A DNA stretch of 64,000 nt from Limnanthes douglasii subsp. nivea (lineage: Eukaryota > Streptophyta > Magnoliopsida > Brassicales > Limnanthaceae): contig JAUPFV010000001.1 of the NCBI GenBank assembly GCA_036936605.1, forward strand, positions 169,098,643-169,162,642. Reading direction: 5' to 3'. The stretch's first letter is position 1, and each line of letters opens with the position of its first letter. Both the position numbers and the translations under genes were made by a program. Shown here in pieces: positions 21,681 to 33,259 of the stretch. The notes beneath the pieces are model-generated. The model did not search any database. It was given only the letters and a program-made list of their open reading frames with translations, and was not told where the DNA came from.

Positions 21681-22451
21681 ACCTATAACACAAATGTGGA
21701 AAACTACAAATTTTTACTGGAATGTAATTAGAGCCGGTATCGATCCTTTGATTCGACCATAAACAGAAACTAAACGAGTTCCTGCCATTAACATACATTA
21801 GCTACGCTAGTGAATCTATTGTTAAGATCAAAAATGAAAAAAGAAGAATGTAGTTGCAAATGAAACATGATACTGACCTTAAGTTTTGACGTCGGAACTG
21901 CTTCAACGGTGAGGTCGACGGTAACCTAGTGGTGCACCGGTCCAGCTACGAGATTGAGTCGACGGGAAATGACAGCTGGAGGTAGTTCAGTGGTCTGATG
22001 AGGAGCTGGAAAAAACAGCCTGAAAATTACGAGTTCGTCGATCGTTTTGGTCGCCGATGATCGGAACGTTGGTAGACAGTGGTTAGATGGTTTTTCGGTG
22101 GTTAGTTAGGTTCGCTGGTGGTTAGTTAGGCTCGCCGGAAAGAGTGTGATCACGTCGTCGTTTTTTGAAACGAACAGACGTTCTTGAAAAATGAGTTGTT
22201 TGTTAGGTTAGGAGAGAGGAGAGAGAGAGAGTCTAATAAATTCAAAATTCAAAAGTAATAAGAAGGTACTGTAGCCAAAAGGGTTCCTTTTTCACAAATT
22301 AACCCTTATATACTAGGTTGAGGGTAATTATGGTATTAAAATTAAATTAGGTATTAAAAATGGATATGTTTATCGAGGTGGGTATTAAGTGAGCATTAAC
22401 CCATTTTTGGGTACTAGATAGTAATAGGTTTGGCCAAAAGGTACTTAGTGT

Positions 22452-23334
22452 GTCATTTATATAATTGAAAAAAAATAATTTTTTTAATGAGAAATAATTT
22501 TATAAATATTAAAACAAAATTGAAAATACCACTCCACATAGTAGAAGTAGTTTTGAGAGTTGTTTTAGCAATTTTCTATTTTCTTTGAAAAAAAGATAAA
22601 ATAGTAAAAAGACAAAAATAAAAAGAAAATCTTTTTTTAGACCGGCTAACTTTGCGAGTATATTTAAAAAGAGAAAGCGCTGGTTTCGTTAAGGTTTTGA
22701 TTAAATCTGCGTCCGCGGGTGAACCCAACCCAGTTCGGATTTTTCGGTTCACGTAATTCACATGTAATTTTATTTTTTAATTTATACAAAAATTAAGATG
22801 TAAAAGAATATATAAATCTTTATGAGTCAAGCAATCTAAAATATGTCTTAAATAAGGTGAAATAAAATATTAAAATAAAAATAAACATTTTTGAAAGTTT
22901 TTTTAATTTCCAATAGTATCATCAATCATCAACACAATTTATTACAATAATTTCATCTTCATATTCATTGTAAAAGTCATCAATAAAATTTTGATATTAA
23001 ATGTAGCATTGCTTTTAGTGACAAACTTAACACATACCATAATACTAAATTAAATAATAAAAACTATTGATAAATTTATATTAAAATAAATTAATAATTA
23101 TAGGAATTTTAATTTTATTTATTAAATTTAGCATGAGAATGTAATTATTAAATATATTATTAAAAATAATATTTAGTAGAAGAATCTAACTAGTAATTAT
23201 TAAAATTACAAAATTTATATAATATTGGAAACAATTTTTTTAGTAATCAGTAATTTGTTTGATAATATATTATTATTATTGTTATTATTATTATTACTGT
23301 TATTATTATGTATATTTTATATTTTCTTGCCGGT
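22452..23334. other. AT-rich spacer without a gene
   Basis: No coding region is supported. A TTA/ATT microsatellite lies at about 23262-23311, just before the LINE insertion site. Confidence 0.55.
23262..23311. repeat. ATT-type microsatellite
   Basis: An interrupted run of ATT/TTA trinucleotides, about 50 bp long, with single G or C interruptions. Confidence 0.75.
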
Positions 23335-23533
23335 AAGGTTGGACAAACTAAGGATAAGAAAGAAGAAGGATTTAGGCCTCCAAGAACCTAAATCCAGTTC
23401 TTGAAATCAAGGCCATGGGCCTAGTGTCTCTGTGAAGCCTCAACTCTTTGTCTAACCCTAGCTCGTTGCTTTCTCCTCACAGCCACACAGCCTCTAACCT
23501 CTCTCCTAGCTTTCTCTCAGATCTAAATCGTAC

Positions 23534-25855
23534 ATGCAAAAATCGATTTCTGTTCTTCATCTTGAAGAACAAAATCGAGTAGATCCACCTTCAGGAAGCC
23601 ATCTAGCCTCATCTCAGAGACCACCATCAAAGATTCAGCCATCAAACCACATCTCAGAGGCTCATTTCTTCAAAAATCCAACTTTCGAAAGGAATGAGTC
23701 TCCAAATAAAGATCCTTCCAGAGGCGGAAAGGAGTCTAGTAGGCAGCTGGTACAAAAATCTCCAAGAACTTACGCAGAAGTTCTAAGGACGGGAAAGGAG
23801 GCGATGCAATCATCTGTTGGCTCTGTTGAGGGTTTCGTACACGACAAAGTGGAAATCGGCGCTGAAGACGGGTATACATATGTTAAATTTTGCGAAAAAG
23901 ATAAGTTCTTTCTAAACTCTTTAGCTAAATTTACGTTGATTGCAAAATTTTCGTATGGTTGTCCATCTGCTGTAGAGTTTAGGAAATATTTAGAATCTTT
24001 AAAGCCTATAGGAAATTACAGTTTATATAAATGGGATTTTAGACATGTTTTTGTGGAATTTGATAATATGGTAGATGTAAAATGCTTCTGGAAGTATAAT
24101 GTCAGGTCTATAGGTCAGTTTATGTTTAGGATTTTAAAATGGAGCCCTGATTTTCACCCCAAACGTGAGTCTCCAATGACTCCCGTTTGGGTTTCTTTTC
24201 CTAAATTGCCTGAATATATGTATAATAGGGCTAGCTTTAATTGTTGTGAAGTCTGGACTGTTTTGGATGTCTCTAGTGTCCTTCCTCAAAAAATATGGGT
24301 TAGTTTTGGGGATAGGGAAGGGTTTTGGCAAGATGTAAACTATAGAGATAAGCCTGCTTATTGTAAAAAATGTAGACATCTAGGTCATAAGGATATTGCT
24401 TGTAAATCAGATGATTTAGAATTCAAGAAATCTCAGAATCTAAAAAAAGTGGAAGTTAATTCTAAGGTTAGGAAGAATGATAATATTTGGATGCCTAAAA
24501 CTAAAAATAACAGAGATGTTAATAATGTGCAACCTAATATGGATGAGTTTACTGGAAAAATGAATGATAAAACAAGTGTTAATGGCAATGGAAGTACTCA
24601 GATAGTTGATAGAGATATTAATAATGTAGATTGTATTGTAGAAATAATGTCTGATAATAAAGTTGTGCAGATAGGAAATGTATGTAGTAATGATGTCTTG
24701 CATGATAGTGTTATTGTTTTGAATGATGATATTAGTACAAAAGATGATAATGTGTCTGTAGTTAAACATTCTGAATTTAATGCTAAAGAGCCTGCTAAAC
24801 ATATTGATAATAACTATGCTGTTAAAGATAATAACATGCATGTTGTCTCTGAAGTTGATACTTTGTCATTGAATGATTGTAATGCACATGATAATATTGT
24901 TAGAAAAGGTGAAAATGTAGTTAAACTTTCTGATTTAAATGCTAAAGAGCCTTTTAGACATATTGATACCAATTGTGCTGTTTCATTTCCATGTAAGCAT
25001 GTTGTCTCTGAAGTTGACTCTTTGTCGTTGAATGATTGTAATGTTAATAATGATATTGTTAGGAAAGATGATGGTTTATCTGTAGTTAGATATGCTGAAT
25101 TAAATGTAAAAGAACCTATTAGAAATATTGATACTCTGTCATTGAATGATTGTAATGCAAATGATGATATTGTTAGGAAAGATGATGATTTATCTGCAGT
25201 TAAACATTCTGATTTAAATGCTAAAGAGCCTGTTAGACATATTGATACCAACTGTGCTGTTAATAACAATTCATTGTCATGTAAGCATGTTGTCTCTGAA
25301 GTTGATTCTTTGTCATTGAATGATTGTAATGCAAATGATGATATTGTTAGGAAAGATGATGATTTATCTGCAGTTAAAGATAATAATATTTCAATGTCAT
25401 GTAAGCATGTAGTTGATACTCTGCCATTGAATATTTGTATTTCACGTGATGATGTAATTTCTGATAATCATTTAAAGGGAGTAAGAGAATCATCTATTAA
25501 GAATATAGCAAGTGTTTCTTTAGAGCATCAAAGTAAAACTTTAAAATTTTCTAATCATTTGGAAGATTCTGTAGTGATAACTAATGAAGATATAATTAAT
25601 GAAATTGAAAATATAAAGTTGAATAATCCTTTTAATCCTTTGTCTGATGATGGGTTAGAAGAGGTAGAAGATGTTGTAGAAGATCATATAATTATAGATA
25701 GGCCTAGTCTAAGTGAGCCTAATTCACCTAAACAAAGAAAACTGTTAAAAGAATCCTCTAATGTTAGCTTGAGAAGATCTGCTAGAAATAGAATGACAAC
25801 TAGAACAAGGAACTTCAAAAGGTCTTTAGGATCCTCTTATAAAAGTTTTAGATGA
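23534..25855 (+). CDS. LINE ORF1, RNA-binding gag-like protein
   Basis: Binds the element RNA and forms the ribonucleoprotein needed for retrotransposition. The 773-residue frame is intact. Residues about 100-260 match the DUF4283-type region of plant LINE ORF1. A CCHC knuckle follows at about residues 276-293 (YCKKCRHLGHKDIACKS). After it comes a long Asn/Asp-rich stretch with internal repeats (about residues 400-630), then a basic C-terminus (SLRRSARNRMTTRTR). Its TGA stop overlaps the ATG of ORF2 in the string ATGA. It is longer than many plant LINE ORF1 proteins because of the repeat block. Confidence 0.88.
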   Translation: MQKSISVLHLEEQNRVDPPSGSHLASSQRPPSKIQPSNHISEAHFFKNPTFERNESPNKDPSRGGKESSRQLVQKSPRTYAEVLRTGKEAMQSSVGSVEGFVHDKVEIGAEDGYTYVKFCEKDKFFLNSLAKFTLIAKFSYGCPSAVEFRKYLESLKPIGNYSLYKWDFRHVFVEFDNMVDVKCFWKYNVRSIGQFMFRILKWSPDFHPKRESPMTPVWVSFPKLPEYMYNRASFNCCEVWTVLDVSSVLPQKIWVSFGDREGFWQDVNYRDKPAYCKKCRHLGHKDIACKSDDLEFKKSQNLKKVEVNSKVRKNDNIWMPKTKNNRDVNNVQPNMDEFTGKMNDKTSVNGNGSTQIVDRDINNVDCIVEIMSDNKVVQIGNVCSNDVLHDSVIVLNDDISTKDDNVSVVKHSEFNAKEPAKHIDNNYAVKDNNMHVVSEVDTLSLNDCNAHDNIVRKGENVVKLSDLNAKEPFRHIDTNCAVSFPCKHVVSEVDSLSLNDCNVNNDIVRKDDGLSVVRYAELNVKEPIRNIDTLSLNDCNANDDIVRKDDDLSAVKHSDLNAKEPVRHIDTNCAVNNNSLSCKHVVSEVDSLSLNDCNANDDIVRKDDDLSAVKDNNISMSCKHVVDTLPLNICISRDDVISDNHLKGVRESSIKNIASVSLEHQSKTLKFSNHLEDSVVITNEDIINEIENIKLNNPFNPLSDDGLEEVEDVVEDHIIIDRPSLSEPNSPKQRKLLKESSNVSLRRSARNRMTTRTRNFKRSLGSSYKSFR
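24735..25400 (+). repeat. In-frame degenerate repeats within LINE ORF1
   Basis: A peptide pattern of the form VDTLSLNDCNANDDIVRKDD, followed by a segment like LNAKEPVRHIDTNCAV and CKHVVSE, recurs about four times. Spacing is roughly 40-70 codons. The DNA copies are also close (TCATTGAATGATTGTAATGC recurs), so these are recent duplications that kept the frame. Confidence 0.8.
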
Positions 25856-28800
25856 CATTGTTGCTTAATTGGAATGTAAGGGGAGTTGGAAATTATAAAA
25901 CATTAAGAAGATTAAAGCATTTGTCTAAAACATTTGTTGTTGACATTATTGCTCTTCAGGAGCCTTTGATATCAGTAGATAAGATTGATTCTGTTTGTTT
26001 AAAACTTGGATTTGATTCTTATTTTGCAAACTTAAATAATAAAATTTGGTTACTTTGGAGAAATGGTTATGAAGTTAATGTGTTAGATAATTCTGATCAA
26101 CTGTTAAATTCTTTGGTGAGTCATTCTGCTTCTAAATCTGTAGTGTAATTACTATAGTGTATGCTAAGTGTAATAGGGCTCATAGATTAGTATTGTGGGA
26201 TCCGTTAAGGAATATTTCAGTCACTAATCTTCCCTGGCTTGTTGCTGGGGATTTTAACACAATCTCAAACATAAGTGAACAATTGGCCTGTAGTACTCTT
26301 TGTTCTAGAGGTATAGATGAGTTCAATATGATGATATTAGACTGTAAGTTAGAAGACCCAGGGTATATTGGATCAGACTTTATTGGACAAATAAGCATAA
26401 GTGGAAAAGATTAGATAGGATTTTGCATAATGATAAATGGAGAGAGACTTTTAATGTAACTAAGGTAAGTCATTTAACTAGAACATATTCAGATCATTCA
26501 CCATTTTTAGTTACAGTTTTAAATAACTCCTTTTATAAAAAGCCATCATTTAGATTTCAGAATATGTGGACTAAACATGAGGATTTCTTTAAAACTGTTG
26601 AGGAAAACTGGTCTAAGCAAATTAGAGATTCTTCTAGTATGTTTGTTTTTTGGTTAAAACTTAAGAGACTTAAGAAGCATTTAATAAACTGGAATAAGGA
26701 GAAGTTTGGAAACATTTTTGACTACCTAAGTAAAACAGAAGAAGAAATTAAAGTAGCTGAGTTAAGATTAGAAGAGGATGATAGTATTGATAATAGAGCT
26801 AAGTTAGATAGTTTAAATGTTACTTATTCTATGCTGCTTGAGAGAGAAGAAATTTATTGGAAACAAAAAAAGTTATTCTAATTGGATTATAGATGGTGAT
26901 AATAACTCTAAAATGTTTCATAATTATGTTAAGAAAAGAAGGTCTAAAAATGCTATAAAGGGAATTCAGGAGAACAATACTTGGATTGAAAATGATAGTT
27001 TGATTGGTTCTTCTGCTGTTAATTACTTCTCTAGTTTGCTGAATAAGACTCCAATAGAAAATGATATAGTTTCAGTTAGGAACATTATTCATAGGTTAAT
27101 TTCTGATATAGATAATGATAACATATTAAGGTTGCCTACTTTAGATGAATTGCATGATGTAATTAAAAGTTTAAATGTTGACAGTGCCTCTGGAGTTAAT
27201 GGGTTCAACTCCAGGTTTTATCTTGATTGTTGGACAATAATAAAAGAAGATCTTTTAAAAGCAGTGATAGATTTCTTTTCTGATGTTATGTTGCCAAAAG
27301 GATTGTTTGCTACTTTGATTTGTTTAATCCCTAAAACCAAATCTCCTAAAACCTGGTTACAGTTTAGGCCTATTAGTTTATGTTGTGTTCTTAACATTAT
27401 CATCTCTAAACTAATAAATTTTAGGATAGCTAAGATACTGCCTATTATAATATCTAAGGAGCAAGGTGCTTATGTAGAACTTAGGACTATCCAAGAGAAT
27501 ATCTTAATTACTCAGGAACTAGTTAAGGAACTGAACAGAAAAACTAGAGGGCATAATGTAATTATAAATTTGGATATGTCGAAAGCTTTTGATAACTTAG
27601 ATTTTAAGTTTATCTATGATGTCATGCTGTCTTTTGGTTTTAATGATCGAGTCATTCTATTGATTAAGAAATGTATTGAGAATGTTAGGTATTCAATCAT
27701 AGTTAATGGTTGTGCATATGGCTTTTTCAAATCTGTTAATGGTCTTAGGCAGGGTGACCCTTTATCTCCCTGTCTTTTTATTATAGCAGAAGAGTTTTTG
27801 ATAAGGGGTATTAATAATATAATAAACCAGAATAGTTTTATGTCCTATAATATGAAAAGTTTAGTTAAAGTCAATTGTCTTGCTTATGCTGATGATATAA
27901 TTTTGTTTGTGAATGGTTCACAAAGAAGTATTAAGATGTTAACTGATTTTTTAGATAGCTATCAATCACTCTCTGGACAACAAATTAACAGACAAAAGAC
28001 TACTTTTATTCCATCTTTAAGAATGAATAGAACAAGTATATCAGCCTTAGAAAACATTTTAGGATTTAGGCATGCAGATTTACCTTTTACTTATTTAGGA
28101 ATTCCAATTCATTCTAATAATCATTCTGTTCATTTTGAGAAACTGATTGATAAGATAAGAAGTAAAATTTCTGATTGGAACTCTAAACATATATCATTTG
28201 GAGGAAAACTAACATTGATAAATTCTGTATTAATGACATATCCAATATATTATTTACAATCAATAAATTTACCTATGAAAATAATATATAGGATTGAGAA
28301 GCTATTAAATAAATTTCTGTGGGGATCTAGTGAAACTGATAAACACATGATTTGGTCTAGTTGGGAGAAGTTGTGTAAACCATATAATGAGAATGGATTA
28401 AATTTTAGGAACATAAGAGACATACAAACTGCTTATTCATTCAAATTGTGGTTGAACTTTAGAGAAAATAAGACTTTATGGTCTAGTTTGATGCATTCAA
28501 AATATTGTTCAAATATTCATCCATTGCAGTCCACTCTTAGAGTTTCAGATTCTAAAATATGGAAAAGAATGTATGAAGTTAAGGATAGAGCTGAGACACA
28601 TATAGATTGGAATGTAGGAGAGGGTAATTTAGATTTCTGGCTAGACCAGTGGTATAGTACTAGACCTTTAATAACTTTAACAGCTTTAAATTCTAGTCAT
28701 TATAGACTTACAAAGATAAATGAGTATTGGATTGATAATGCATGGAACACTGATAAACTTTTAAGCATGTTGCCTTCTAAATATGTGTGTGAAATCAGTA

Positions 28801-29945
28801 GAGTTAAGTTTAATGCACATTCATCTGATTCTATTGTTTGGAAACTTTCAGTTGATGGAAAATTTAACTTAAAGAAAGCAGTTAATGAAATAAGAATAAA
28901 GAGTGTAACATCTCAAATAAAAGATAAAATCTGGAATAGTGTTTCACCGTGTTCTTTTGTCCTTTGGAGAATCATGAATAACCTGTTAAGTGTTAATAGT
29001 AAGTTACAACAAGTGGGTTTTAGTTTAGCATCTAAGTGTTATAGTTGCCAGAATTCAGAATCATTGAATCATGTATTTGTATCATGTGAAACTGCTTGGC
29101 TTACTTGGTCATATTTCTCTACTATGTTTAGGATAAATATTGGGAGGTATATGACAGTGAATAATATCATCAACCTTTGGTTTATGTCTACAACTAAAAG
29201 AACACAGATTAGAACAATTTTGCCTTCTTTGATTGCTTATTCTATATGGCATGGTAGAAATAATAGTAAACATAATGATAAAGTTCTATCATCCAAAAGA
29301 ATAATTAATCACATATTATTCATGTTGTCAGCATTAGATTTTGGTAGACATTTAACTAGGAAACATTGGTCAAAGGACCTGCATATAGCTAAAGAGTTAC
29401 GCTGTTTTAATCATGCTAAAATTTCTTTACTAAGTCAGTATGTTGTTTGGTCTTTGCCTGTTAGTAATAGGTTGAAATTGAATGTTGATGTATCTTCTCT
29501 ATATAATGGTGAGTCTAGTTATGGGTTCATCATTAGGAATAGCTTAAGATCTACTATAATTGCTAAAGGTGATTTGATAGGCAAGTGTTCTGCTATAATG
29601 GCTGAGGTTATTGCTCTTGTAAATGGCCTCATGTATTGTAATGTTAATGATATGAATTGTGTTGACATTGAAACAGATTGTCTAGGTTTATTTACTATGA
29701 TTGAAACTGGTAAACATTCTTGGTATTTAGATAAGATTCTTCAATATTGTAGAACTCTTATTAAACCACAAATGACCTTAAAACATATATATAGAGAACA
29801 AAATTCAGCTGCTGATTGGGTAGCTAAGCATGCATTAAAAACTCATTCTAGATTTATAGTAGAATCAACACATACTTTGAATGAATTAAATGCAATCACT
29901 TTGCTGGAATCTTTAAACTTAGGTCATTTTAGATTTTTCGACTAA
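25852..29945 (+). pseudogene. LINE ORF2: endonuclease, reverse transcriptase, RNase H
   Basis: The ORF starts at ATG 25852, overlapping the ORF1 stop. The AP-type endonuclease is spread over 25852-26520 (NWNVRGVGN, ALQEP, VAGDFNTIS, SDHSP). Frameshifts at about 26145 and 26380 look like one-base deletions, and one in a run of A at about 26870 looks like a one-base insertion. From there a long frame runs to 29945. It holds the reverse transcriptase (FRPISLCC, NLDMSKAFD, GLRQGDPLSPCLF, AYADD), the zf-RVT segment (WNSVSPCSFVLWRIM) and a C-terminal RNase H (ETDCLGL, HIYREQNSAADWVAKHAL). The catalytic AYADD box is intact. The three indels all lie in or just after the endonuclease. Confidence 0.9.
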
Positions 29946-30276
29946 CTTGTTGGCAAGTTGAAGGACTTGACCATGAATGTGTTTGATTTTTTAGAACAGG
30001 TGCAAGGATGATGGAGTAGATGAGGTAAAGGACAGCAAGGGGATGGAGTCTAAGAAGATTGATCATGAAGGGAATGTTAAGGAAGAGAAGGAAGGCAGTA
30101 AGGGGAGAGAGGCTTGCTAGGAAATGAAGGAAGAAAGGATTAGCATATGTTTGTATAAGTTAACTACACAATGTAGTTTACTTGTTATATGAAATGAATA
30201 GCTAATTCATAAGTTGTATTAGCAATTTGTAAAGATTCATATTGTGTTCAATGAAATTTCAATTCTTGGGAAAAAA
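29946..30276 (+). other. LINE 3' untranslated region and A tail
   Basis: Non-coding, G/A-rich then AT-rich. It ends CAATTCTTGGG followed by about eight A, then the target duplication. Confidence 0.8.
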
Positions 30277-30293
30277 AAGGTTGGACAAACTAA

Positions 30294-31205
30294 AAATCCA
30301 TACCCGGTTCGACACGTATACGAGCCATAATTTTCACCAGGTTTATTATAAGTTCGGGTCGGACAAAGCCCGACCGGGTCAGATTGATTCGGATCGGCTC
30401 GGACTAATATGACCATCCTTCAATGGGTGTCCAAACAAGATCTAGAACAAAATAGTAAAAATAAAAAATCTTCCATATAGGAATGCTTATTGCTCTTTGG
30501 AACCAAATTTAACCAAACCTTTAGTTGTTTGTAAGCTAAAAATCACCGTTGGTCCCTCATATATACCCCGTGTATCAATGTATCAAAATAGTCAGTCATC
30601 TTCACTTTTGTCTCCCACCCATCCTTCATGTTTGAGAAATTTGCTTAACCAGTCTTTCCGCACATGTGAACTATGAGAAACTGAAACGTGGCAAATCACC
30701 TGCCTAGTCATATGCCACGTCAGTTTTACTTTTTACTATTAAATTTTCAAAATTTACCATTTACCTAACACATCTAAGTTAAAGACTTAATGAGCCGGAC
30801 CGGGTTAAAACCACTTAATAACCAAACCTAACTCTATTTACTCAACCAAGCCTAACCTAATATAATAACCCAAACCCGATTCCCACTTAATAACCCAAAT
30901 ACCCATTACTATAAATCCCCAATTTACTAAATCAAAATAAAAAACTCTAATTCAACATTGAATTCAATCCCGACTTCTCCCTCCAAAACCGAAACCAGAA
31001 TTGCATAGACAAATAGTAGAAAAGAAATTGGAGTCCATTATTAGTTTCCAATTTATACATGAAAGTTGTATGAAGACAACTCTGAATACTTGTACCTAGT
31101 GTTGTAAATTGACTTCGTTTTCAATTTTTTTAGTTGGATATTTTGTACGAGTTTAGAAGTTTAACACTTTTAAACTTCATAGGTGCATATATTCTTTATA
31201 AATAT
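30294..31205. other. Intergenic DNA, nothing recognised
   Basis: No gene found. A patch at 30300-30410 contains repeated CGG/CCG-bearing words (GACCGGGT, CCCGACC), but I see no open frame or element end. Confidence 0.45.
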
Positions 31206-31213
31206 AACAACAT

Positions 31214-31905
31214 TTAAATATTGATTAAAAGCTGATCAAAGAATGGATTGTATATATTAAGCCATTGATCACTCCTTCTATTTCTCAACTCGTTCTTCAC
31301 ATAATTCATTCCTGAAAAAACTCGCTTAACACTCGTCGTTGCTACGGGTAAAAGCAAAGCTAACTTCAAAATCTCATAAACCAAATTGAAGATTTTATGA
31401 TTTTTTGTATTTACAATAATCCTAGAAAGTTTCGCAAGTCCTTTCAAATAGGAAAATCTAGCATATTTCTTGACACTCATAATATAACACTCAAATTGGT
31501 TTGTCAAAACTTCATCATCACCATCAGAAAACTCAATTTGGTACATTCTCGTCATCTCAATAATAATTTACTATAAAAAACTTCAAATAAGAGCAAGGAC
31601 TCAAGCATGCAATGTGTTGCAACAACTGAGTATTTTCCATATTAAAACTCTCATTCAACTCTTTTAGTTGCATATCTAAAATATTAATGAAGCAATCAAA
31701 CGTGTAGTGATGCAACTTAGAAACAATAGGAGCTAAACGCCTATATTTCATACCTTTCATATATTGTGCCTCCATGTCAGAAATGTTAACACTCAAGTTG
31801 TTACAAGATGACATAACTTTATTAAAACATTCTTCCCAACCGTCATTTCTCATCTTCTGTAATCGATCTTTACATACTGAAACAAGCTCTAAATCACTAT
31901 AGACG
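31214..31905 (-). pseudogene. hAT-superfamily transposase fragment (C-terminal)
   Basis: Two - strand pieces, 31905-31557 and 31555-31214, are in different frames with a one-base shift at about 31556. The downstream piece holds the hAT C-terminal dimerisation region (LALLLPVATTSVKRVFSGMN, LRNRRSD). The upstream piece resembles the preceding part of TTF-type zinc-finger hAT proteins (MRNDGWEECFNKV, YRRLAP). The N-terminal half, including the zinc finger and first catalytic residues, is missing. No element ends were found. Confidence 0.78.
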
Positions 31906-32234
31906 TTTGTTTACTCTTATTTAAATACTAAATACATTATTTTAGGAATTGGATGGTTATTGGGCCCACATGCACCCACCCAGCTCCGCCCATGATTCCA
32001 ATAGTTAATATATTATATTATACGTGTGTTTGTATTTTTACCAGTCTGTGTAAGTTCCTTATTTGTCATTGAGGAATATGATAGTTACACAACATTATAG
32101 AAGGTCAAGTAAATTGAAAAAGTTATGCAATATAATCATGTTTTTTTTTTCTGTTTTTTTCTCTATTTTCTCAGTTTATTTGCCTTGTATAATGTTGTAT
32201 TTAAGGGTTGATGATTCGCACATTAAATCACAAA

Positions 32235-32706
32235 AATATATTAATTTTTTAATATATATTGATTAATCTATTTAGATTAAATCGAAAAAAGTATCTATGG
32301 ATTTACCTGTTGCTATTTTTCATGGTATTTCTTTGAAAATATACTGTTATTACTTTCCAAATGGATCTTTAGTTGCTGCAACCAAGAACCTGCAAAACCA
32401 GGGTTAAGGATTTTTCAATCAACAAGGAGACGGTTGCTTTAAGTGTTTAAGTTTTGGCGGAAAGAATACTAAATCTTCCTCATTTTTTATATAGGTTATA
32501 ACTTGAAACCTTAAGTTATAAACCATAACATTTAACCGTCTCGTGATCGGGGACCAGAACCCAGTAAATTAATTAAATTGATTTACTCCCTAACGCCTTT
32601 CCCATTCATAAGTCCAACCAAATTAGTTACATAATTTAATTAACTTTATTATATTTATATAGCATGTCAGTCCAAATTATTCCCGATCCACAAATATATT
32701 CCAATA
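32235..32706 (-). repeat. Left (3') LTR of the old copia element
   Basis: Shares long diverged blocks with 41053-41590 in the same orientation, for example GTTGCTGCAAC near the start, TTTTTATATAGG and AACTTGAAA in the middle, and AAATATATTCCAA at the end. The exact left border is uncertain. Confidence 0.65.
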
Positions 32707-32737
32707 ATCCCCCACTTGCATTGTTACATGAAACTCA

Positions 32738-32765
32738 ATGATATATATATATATATATATATATA
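32738..32765. repeat. (AT)n microsatellite
   Basis: Uninterrupted AT dinucleotides, about 27 bp. Confidence 0.9.
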
Positions 32766-33007
32766 ACTGTAGTGAGATCCCCGAATCCATTGTCAATGTG
32801 CGAACGATAAAACCTTGTACATGACTGATAAAAATAAAGGATTAAAGATCTTTTGCTCGTAATATGAACAATATGATGCAAAAATAATCACATTATCCCT
32901 GTCAATCAATTACTGCGGTCAATTATGAAGTGTAGCCTAAGAGTAATATGATTTGGAATCGTATATATCTACTCTTAAATGGTTCATACATTTGGAGATC
33001 CAATACA

Positions 33008-33102
33008 TACATACACACACACACATACACACACACACACATACACATGTATACACATACACACACACATACATACACACACACATACACACACACACAC
33101 AA

Positions 33103-33137
<35 letters not shown>
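33008..33137. repeat. Compound (CA)n-(TA)n microsatellite
   Basis: About 100 bp of CA/CACATA repeats run directly into about 30 bp of TA repeats. The His/Thr/Tyr-rich and Cys/Val-rich open frames on the two strands here are artefacts of the repeat. Confidence 0.95.
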
Positions 33138-33259
33138 CGATTATTAAAATAAACCTTTATGTTCACAATACTGCAAAATATAACAAAACTCGTATTACAA
33201 ACTCTCCACATTGCACTATAAAATTCTCTAAATCAAATACACCCATACTAATGTGTGTC

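Larger units (their letters stand above)
3354..22451. mobile_element. Large Mutator-like element (MULE) with Ulp1, acidic-protein and transposase genes, split by a gypsy insertion
   Basis: The unit is defined by a MULE transposase gene (-) and a Ulp1-type cysteine protease gene (+), a pairing known from plant Kaonashi-type MULEs and some VANDAL elements. A short motif found on both sides of the gypsy insertion but not inside it also ties the unit together. Both ends resemble each other only loosely in inverted orientation (for example TACCC/TACC blocks with ATACCAAAA near the left end and TACCCAAAAATGG near the right). I could not identify a clean target duplication, so the boundaries are approximate. 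Without the nested gypsy element the MULE would be about 8.7 kb. Gene order is Ulp1 (+), acidic protein (+), transposase (-), with motif-rich DNA between them. Confidence 0.7.
23352..30276 (+). mobile_element. Full-length L1-type LINE retrotransposon
   Basis: Flanked by the exact 17-bp target duplication AAGGTTGGACAAACTAA (23335-23351 and 30277-30293). The left side starts with a short 5' leader. ORF1 and ORF2 follow in the usual order, then a 3' untranslated region of about 330 bp and a short A run. The full length (6,925 bp) and the perfect duplication show a recent, non-truncated insertion. ORF2 is nevertheless broken by small indels, so this copy is not autonomous, or the indels arose after insertion. 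Confidence 0.93.

Noticed and set aside
24134..25269. Long - strand frames opposite LINE ORF1
   Set aside because: Shadows of the 773-residue ORF1; composition follows its Asn/Asp codons.
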